A stretch of 64,000 nucleotides of DNA from the NCBI RefSeq assembly GCF_051859345.1, contig NZ_JBHYFV010000005.1, forward strand, positions 110,303 through 174,302, given 5' to 3'. The position numbers and the translations under genes are program-made. Each line of letters starts with the position of its first letter. The first letter of the stretch is position 1. Source of the stretch: Marivita sp051859345 (GTDB lineage Bacteria; Pseudomonadota; Alphaproteobacteria; Rhodobacterales; Rhodobacteraceae). A model generated the notes under the pieces. That model worked only from the letters and a program-made list of their open reading frames with translations, did not search any database and was not told the origin of the DNA. Of the stretch, positions 59,656 to 64,000 are shown piece by piece.

Positions 59656-60519
59656 CTAACGACGGCGCGATGTCCATGCCGCGATGCCTGCCCCAAGGGT
59701 GATCAAAACGGCCGCCGCGACCAATTGCCAGGACGCCTGCGCAAATCCTGCCACGATCAGGACCAGCGTGGACAACAACGGTGCCGCATAGCTTGCCACG
59801 CCCAAAAGCTGAATGTCCCCGCGTTTGACGCCGATATCCCAGACGTAAAAGGCAAGACCGACGGGACCAAGGCCAAGGGCCAACACCGAGAGCCACGCAA
59901 ACCCCGTATCCGGCCAGATTGTCGTTTCAAACAGCAGATGCGCGGGTACAGACAAGACCGCCGTGAGGACACAATACACGGCAACGGCTTCGGTCGGGGT
60001 GGTGCCAAGCCTGCGTGACAGCACCGAATAGCTGCTCCATGTCAGGGCACAGACCCCGGCAAGGATCAGCCCCGGCGCCGCCGCCGCCTCAAAGCTGAAC
60101 CCGCCACGGAGCACGATCAACGCCGCGCCCGCAAAGGACACGAGCGCACCAAAGATGTGCCCCGCGCGCAGGCGTTCCCCCGGAAGCAGGCCCGAAAACA
60201 ACACGATGAACAAGGGCCAGAGATAGGCGATCAGCCCCGCCTCTGCCGGGGGTGCAAGGCGCAACGCGGAATAGTAAAGCGCGTGATACCCAAACAGACC
60301 TGCGGTCCCAAAGGCATAGACCGTCCACGGCACCGCGCGCAGCACCGACGCCCGTCCGCGCCCAAGCACCCAGATCACACCCACCGCGCCGCCGATGGCA
60401 AAGGTCAGCGCATTGAGCAGGAACGGAGGGACTGGCGCGGAACCGGCGGTGAACAACGCCAGAAGCGCCCAAAGCAGGACGGCGACAAACCCGATACTGG
60501 TGGCAGAAGCGCGTGTCAT
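59656..60519 (-). CDS. DMT superfamily transporter, EamA family
   Basis: A 287-residue membrane protein with ten hydrophobic segments in two EamA halves; AYLWPLFIVLFSGLLPGERL in the first half and SYAAPLLSTLVLI in the second are the typical glycine/proline-rich repeats. It exports an unknown metabolite. ATG 60519 has GGAA close upstream, whereas a start at 60564 adds 15 residues. The gene lies between the dioxygenase and phbB on the same strand, after a terminator of phbB. Confidence 0.87.
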   Translation of the reverse strand: MTRASATSIGFVAVLLWALLALFTAGSAPVPPFLLNALTFAIGGAVGVIWVLGRGRASVLRAVPWTVYAFGTAGLFGYHALYYSALRLAPPAEAGLIAYLWPLFIVLFSGLLPGERLRAGHIFGALVSFAGAALIVLRGGFSFEAAAAPGLILAGVCALTWSSYSVLSRRLGTTPTEAVAVYCVLTAVLSVPAHLLFETTIWPDTGFAWLSVLALGLGPVGLAFYVWDIGVKRGDIQLLGVASYAAPLLSTLVLIVAGFAQASWQLVAAAVLITLGAGIAAWTSRRR

Positions 60520-60550
60520 GAGCGTTCCGCTAAAGTCCTGCGCGACAAAA

Positions 60551-60576
60551 GAAAAGGCCCGCACAACTGGCGGGCC
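60551..60576 (-). terminator. Rho-independent terminator after phbB
   Basis: Stem GGCCCGC (60556-60562) and GCGGGCC (60570-60576) with a seven-base loop. On the minus strand the run of T (complement of AAAA at 60552-60555) follows the stem, so it ends phbB transcription. Confidence 0.85.
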
Positions 60577-60600
60577 ATTCCGAAAACCTGTGATCCGGGA

Positions 60601-61323
60601 TCAAACGAAGAACTGCGCCCCGTTGGCCGAGATTGTCGACCCATTGATGAAGCCCGCATCGTCCGACGCCAGGAACGCCACGCAGCGCGCGATCTCTTCC
60701 GGCTCGCCCAAACGGCCTGCCGGGATCTGGCCGATGATCGATTCCCGGACCTTTTCCGGAACCGCCATCACCATTTCCGTTGCGATATAGCCGGGGCAGA
60801 TCGCGTTCGCGGTGATGCCAGCGCGCGCGCCTTCCTGCGCCAGCGATTTCACGATGCCCAGATCGCCCGCCTTGGTCGCGGCATAGTTCACCTGTGCGAA
60901 CTGGCCTTTCTGACCATTGATTGACGAGATCACGATGATGCGGCCGAATTTGCGTTCGCGCATCCCGGGCCACACCGGGTGGACGGTGTTGAACACGCCG
61001 GTCAGGTTGGTGTCGATCACCTCTTTCCACTGGTCCGGCGTCATCTTGTGGAACGGCGCGTCACGGGTGATGCCCGCGTTGGCGACGATCACGTCGATGG
61101 GGCCCAGATCGGCCTCGACCTTGGCGATTCCCTCTTTGGAGGCGTCGTAATCCGCGACGTTCCACTTGTAGGTCTTGATGCCGGTCTCTGCGGTAAAGGC
61201 AGCGGCTTTCTCGTCATTGCCGGCATAGGTCGCGGCGACCTCATAGCCTTTTGCTTTCAGGGCTTTGGAAATGGCTTCGCCGATACCGCGGCTGCCGCCG
61301 GTGACTAGGGCTACACGGGCCAT
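60601..61323 (-). CDS. phbB: Acetoacetyl-CoA reductase
   Basis: A 240-residue short-chain dehydrogenase. The NADPH loop is VTGGSRGIGEAI, and the Ser134, Tyr147 and Lys151 triad lies in ISSINGQ and NYAATKAG. It reduces acetoacetyl-CoA to (R)-3-hydroxybutyryl-CoA, the second step of polyhydroxybutyrate synthesis. The thiolase gene upstream on the same strand supplies its substrate. A terminator separates the two, so phaA and phbB also have their own transcript ends. Confidence 0.95.
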   Translation of the reverse strand: MARVALVTGGSRGIGEAISKALKAKGYEVAATYAGNDEKAAAFTAETGIKTYKWNVADYDASKEGIAKVEADLGPIDVIVANAGITRDAPFHKMTPDQWKEVIDTNLTGVFNTVHPVWPGMRERKFGRIIVISSINGQKGQFAQVNYAATKAGDLGIVKSLAQEGARAGITANAICPGYIATEMVMAVPEKVRESIIGQIPAGRLGEPEEIARCVAFLASDDAGFINGSTISANGAQFFV

Positions 61324-61425
61324 GGTTGTCTCCTCTCAGGTATTCATCAAGTAAGGTTGTTATATGTAGACGTATCTCGGCGCAACATTATTGCGTGACG
61401 TCCTTTGGGAATTTGCAAAACCTAC

Positions 61426-61451
61426 AAAAAAGGGGCGCATGAAAGCGCCCC
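61426..61451 (-). terminator. Rho-independent terminator after phaA
   Basis: Stem GGGGCGC (61432-61438) and GCGCCCC (61445-61451), six-base loop, with a T run on the minus strand (complement of AAAAAA at 61426-61431). It lies between the phaA stop (61478) and phbB start. Confidence 0.87.
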
Positions 61452-61477
61452 GAATTTTGTCGTTCCACGAGACTGGA

Positions 61478-62653
61478 TCAATCCCGCTCCACACAGAGCG
61501 CGACGCCCATGCCGCCGCCAATGCAAAGCGTGGCAAGGCCTTTCTTGGCGTCCCGGCGCTGCATCTCGAACAGCAGGGTGTTCAGGACGCGTGCGCCCGA
61601 GGCCCCGATCGGATGGCCAATGGCAATCGCGCCGCCATTCACGTTCACGATCGACGGATCCCAGCCCATGTCCTTGTTCACGGCACAGGCCTGCGCGGCG
61701 AAAGCTTCGTTGGCTTCCACAAGGTCCAGATCGCCAACCGACCAGCCCGCTTTGTCCAGTGCCCTGCGCGATGCGTAGATCGGGCCGACACCCATGATCG
61801 ACGGGTCCAGACCAGCGGTCGCGTAGGATGCGATGCGGGCCATCGGGGTGATGCCGCGCTTTTCGGCGTTTTCCGCAGACATCAGCAGCACACCCGCCGC
61901 ACCGTCGTTCAGACCAGAGGCGTTTGCGGCGGTGACGGATCCATCCTTGGTGAAGGCGGGGCGCAGTTTCTGCATCGCCTCCATGGTCGCGCCGTGACGG
62001 ATGTATTCGTCCTTGTCGACCACGATGTCGCCCTTGCGGGTCTTGATGGTGTAGGCGATCACCTCGTCATCGAACTTGCCGGCCTTTTGCGCGGCTTCGG
62101 CCTTGTTCTGGGAACCAACTGCAAATTCGTCCTGCTGATCGCGGCTGATCTGCCACTTTTCGGCGACGTTTTCGGCGGTCTGACCCATGTGATAGCCGTT
62201 GAAGGCGTCCCACAGGCCGTCACGGATCATGGTGTCGATATATTTCATATCGCCCATCTTGTGGCCCTGACGCAGGTTTGCGGCATGCGGTGACATGGAC
62301 ATGTTTTCCTGACCACCGGCGCAGATGATATCGGCATCCCCGAGCATGATGTGCTGCGCACCAAGAGCCACGGCACGAAGACCCGATCCACAGACCTGGT
62401 TAAGTCCCCATGCAGCGCTTTCCTGCGGCAGACCGGCATTGATATGCGCCTGACGCGCCGGGTTCTGGCCTTGTGCGGCTGTCAGAACCTGTCCGAGGAT
62501 CGTTTCAGAGACCTCTCCCTTTTCGATCCCGGCACGCTCGACCAAGGCCTCGAGCACGGCTGTGCCAAGATCATGTGCCGGTGTATTTGCGAAAGAACCG
62601 CAGAACGACCCAACGGCCGTGCGTGCGGCGGATGCGATAACGACGTTGGTCAT
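61478..62653 (-). CDS. phaA: Acetyl-CoA C-acetyltransferase
   Basis: A 391-residue thiolase. Cys88 in NQVCGSG forms the acyl intermediate; GHPIGASGAR and CIGGGMGVA carry the His and second Cys. It joins two acetyl-CoA to acetoacetyl-CoA. It is next to phbB, as in many bacteria; phaC is not in the window. The 190-base gap up to the EAL gene carries its promoter, though no clear -10/-35 pair stands out. Confidence 0.95.
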   Translation of the reverse strand: MTNVVIASAARTAVGSFCGSFANTPAHDLGTAVLEALVERAGIEKGEVSETILGQVLTAAQGQNPARQAHINAGLPQESAAWGLNQVCGSGLRAVALGAQHIMLGDADIICAGGQENMSMSPHAANLRQGHKMGDMKYIDTMIRDGLWDAFNGYHMGQTAENVAEKWQISRDQQDEFAVGSQNKAEAAQKAGKFDDEVIAYTIKTRKGDIVVDKDEYIRHGATMEAMQKLRPAFTKDGSVTAANASGLNDGAAGVLLMSAENAEKRGITPMARIASYATAGLDPSIMGVGPIYASRRALDKAGWSVGDLDLVEANEAFAAQACAVNKDMGWDPSIVNVNGGAIAIGHPIGASGARVLNTLLFEMQRRDAKKGLATLCIGGGMGVALCVERD

Positions 62654-62843
62654 ATTGTCCCTCCACCAAAGTCAAAGTCCAGACGTGATTCCGTGGGGAT
62701 TATCGCGTATTTGCGGCCACAGCCCCAGACCCATTCTCGCGCCGTCCTAAAGCAATGGTCGAAGGACGGATACCGGACAGGGTGTCTCAGGCCGTTTCTG
62801 CATGGCGGAGTTGACGCAGGGTCATGGCAGATGCCGCAACACC

Positions 62844-63671
62844 TTAATGCACGGCTGAGGTCCGCCGGATCGGGCGCCATGGAGGATCGACGGTTGGGGC
62901 GCCAAAATAGTAGCCTTGGAGAAAGTCGATCCCAAGCTGTCCCAATGTGTTGGCATCCGCCGAGGATTCCACAAATTCCGCCACCGTGAACATATCGAAT
63001 TGCTGTGCAATCGCGAGGATGGCCCGTGTCAGCACCTGATTGTCCGGGTCCGTCGCAATGCCGCGAATGAACTGTCCGTCGATCTTGAGGATATCGAATT
63101 GAAATTCCCGCAGATACCGAAGCGCGGTATATCCCGCCCCGAAATCATCCAGCGCAAAGCTGATTCCAAGTCGCTGCAGATCGCGCATCGCCTGCACCAC
63201 CAGTTCAGGGATCAGCATTGCCGACGCTTCGGTGATTTCCAGGATCAGACGTTCGGCCACAGAGGCATCGCGCGACAGTCCGCGTTCCAGCACCTTGCGC
63301 CACTTGGGATAGCCGATGGATCGTGCAGACAGGTTGATGGCAAGCCGGATATCAGGGTTCTGCATCAGGGTGCGCAACCCATGTTCCAGCGCCAGACAAT
63401 CCAGAAGCCTGCCGGTTTCCTTTTCCTCAATGCGGTCTATGAACTGTGCCGCCGGGATGATCCGCCCGGTCGGGTCGGTGACGCGGATCAATCCTTCGTA
63501 GAACGCAACCTGTTCCTGTCGGGGCGCATGGACCACCGGCTGAAAGGCCAGTCGCACCTCACGATGCCGAACCGCGTCTTCGACGATGGTCAGGATGTCC
63601 TGATCCCGCGTCTGCACGGCCATATCCAGCGGCGATGGGCCAAGTGTTTTTCTGACAGCGCGCTGTGGCAT
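62844..63671 (-). CDS. EAL domain cyclic-di-GMP phosphodiesterase
   Basis: A 275-residue protein that is almost only EAL domain. The metal- and substrate-binding residues are visible: the E of YEGLIR (EAL written EGL), LAINLSA (Asn), LEITEASA (Glu), DDFGAGY, ILKIDGQF, AEFVES (Glu) and LQGYYFG (Gln). It should hydrolyse cyclic-di-GMP. No sensor or GGDEF domain is attached. ATG 63671 has AGGG eight bases before it. A CtrA-type box lies 45 bases upstream. Confidence 0.88.
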   Translation of the reverse strand: MPQRAVRKTLGPSPLDMAVQTRDQDILTIVEDAVRHREVRLAFQPVVHAPRQEQVAFYEGLIRVTDPTGRIIPAAQFIDRIEEKETGRLLDCLALEHGLRTLMQNPDIRLAINLSARSIGYPKWRKVLERGLSRDASVAERLILEITEASAMLIPELVVQAMRDLQRLGISFALDDFGAGYTALRYLREFQFDILKIDGQFIRGIATDPDNQVLTRAILAIAQQFDMFTVAEFVESSADANTLGQLGIDFLQGYYFGAPTVDPPWRPIRRTSAVH

Positions 63672-63715
63672 GGGGATACCCTTTGATGCAGTGCCTGCAC
63701 CTTGGCACTTGCACC

Positions 63716-63730
63716 TTAAACAAGGTTTAA
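63716..63730. promoter_or_regulatory. CtrA-type box upstream of the EAL gene
   Basis: TTAAACAAGGTTTAA is TTAA-N7-TTAA with exact spacing. It is 45 bases before the EAL start (63671, minus strand) and 22 bases before the rpsD -35 element. The first reading is that it controls the EAL gene; binding of CtrA is inference. Confidence 0.55.
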
Positions 63731-63752
63731 TGCACACCCGTAATATCGCGTG

Positions 63753-63780
63753 TTGACTCTGCAAGGCACCGCCGTATAAG
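63753..63780 (+). promoter_or_regulatory. Sigma-70-type promoter for rpsD
   Basis: TTGACT at 63753-63758 and TATAAG at 63775-63780 with a 16-base spacer match the housekeeping consensus. It leads toward rpsD, with a start of transcription expected near 63787. The leader that follows is about 114 bases and carries hairpins. Confidence 0.65.
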
Positions 63781-63809
63781 CGCGGCTTCATTGGTGTTGG
63801 TGGCCCCCG

Positions 63810-63883
63810 CAAGGGGATGCCTGTCATGGGTTTCGCGCCCAAGAGGACAACGCCCTTCATAGTCGCCTTTCGGGGCGTCGTTC
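63810..63883 (+). other. Structured leader of rpsD
   Basis: Two possible hairpins lie between promoter and gene: CCCC-GCAA-GGGG near 63812-63823 and ACGCCC...GGGGCGT near 63850-63880. Such structures are used by ribosomal protein S4 for translational autoregulation in several bacteria. Here this is inference only. Confidence 0.4.
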
Positions 63884-63900
63884 CAGGAAGGAGATCAGCC

Positions 63901-64000
63901 GTGACAAAACGCACGTCTGCCAAGTACAAAATTGACCGCCGGATGGGTGAAAACATCTGGGGTCGTCCGAAATCCCCCGTCAACCGCCGCGAATACGGCC
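63901..64000 (+). CDS. rpsD: 30S ribosomal protein S4 (start only)
   Basis: Only the first 33 residues are visible before the window ends. They begin TKRTSAKYKIDRRMGENIWG after a GTG start, matching S4 from alphaproteobacteria. S4 is a primary binder of 16S rRNA. GGAAGGAG sits before the GTG at 63901. The rest is beyond the right edge. Confidence 0.93.
   Translation, partial: MTKRTSAKYKIDRRMGENIWGRPKSPVNRREYG

Noticed and set aside
1..64000. CRISPR arrays, insertion sequences, prophage, tRNA and rRNA genes.
   Set aside because: No regular spaced direct repeats, no transposase or phage structural genes and no tRNA-shaped fold were seen in the gaps.

Overview
The window is GC-rich, densely coded chromosomal DNA from an alphaproteobacterium, most likely the Rhodobacterales (Roseobacter group). 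Evidence for this is the order gpmI-envC-ctpA-rppH, the tiny aa3-type cytochrome oxidase subunit IV, two Hint-domain proteins, DUF6173 and DUF6356 proteins, polyhydroxybutyrate genes, many 4-nt ATGA gene overlaps, and two TTAA-N7-TTAA boxes of the CtrA type. It is core genome with a few accessory patches. I see no phage, insertion sequence, CRISPR array, rRNA or tRNA gene.

Layout. 1-3456: the edge of an exopolysaccharide or glycan cluster (glycosyltransferase cut by the left edge, NAD-dependent epimerase, Gfo/Idh/MocA oxidoreductase, WecG/TagA transferase). 3427-7798: an ABC importer of the YnjB-YnjC-YnjD type with a divergent CDP-alcohol phosphatidyltransferase of the YnjF type, the same set found together in E. 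coli. 7966-12966: phosphoglycerate mutase, a degenerate EnvC-like LytM protein, CtpA, RppH and a secreted Cys-rich protein. 13000-24066: quinone-reductase-like flavoprotein, lytic transglycosylase, RNase R, GNAT, DapE, two Hint-domain proteins, a rhodanese and DapD. DapE, DapD and the later Asd supply lysine and meso-diaminopimelate.

24261-25337 holds an AT-richer orphan gene that looks like a peptidoglycan-binding segment joined to a papain-like (C39-like) cysteine peptidase. 25359-34856: threonine dehydratase, LOG-family protein, Asd, a BNR-repeat protein, carbonic anhydrase, an Hpt-like protein, leucyl aminopeptidase with NlpC/P60 peptidase, and an MFS transporter. 34917-38658: a tightly packed minus-strand run (ornithine cyclodeaminase family, HAD phosphatase, YaiI/DUF188, S-formylglutathione hydrolase, AEC transporter). 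38796-43618: a 41-residue membrane protein, MutL, RmuC, DUF6356, Lrp/AsnC, DUF6173 and cytochrome oxidase subunit IV.

43638-49478: lipoprotein, AzlCD exporter, then fdhD-mobA-mobB-moeA, a molybdenum-cofactor operon in which MoeA carries an extra N-terminal DUF429-like domain. 49580-57992: membrane protein plus GreA, ETF-ubiquinone oxidoreductase, TPR protein with IspE, polyprenyl diphosphate synthase, DUF2007, TrmN6-type methyltransferase and a YdcH-type protein. 58026-62653: an MhqD/MhqO-like pair, an EamA exporter, and phbB and phaA. 62844-64000: an EAL-domain phosphodiesterase with a CtrA-type box upstream, and the start of rpsD.

Between convergent genes there are three copies of a paired-hairpin element whose arms covary around fixed cores. 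Starts were chosen from visible ribosome binding sites, overlaps and family N termini; function calls rest on motifs read by eye, with no database search.
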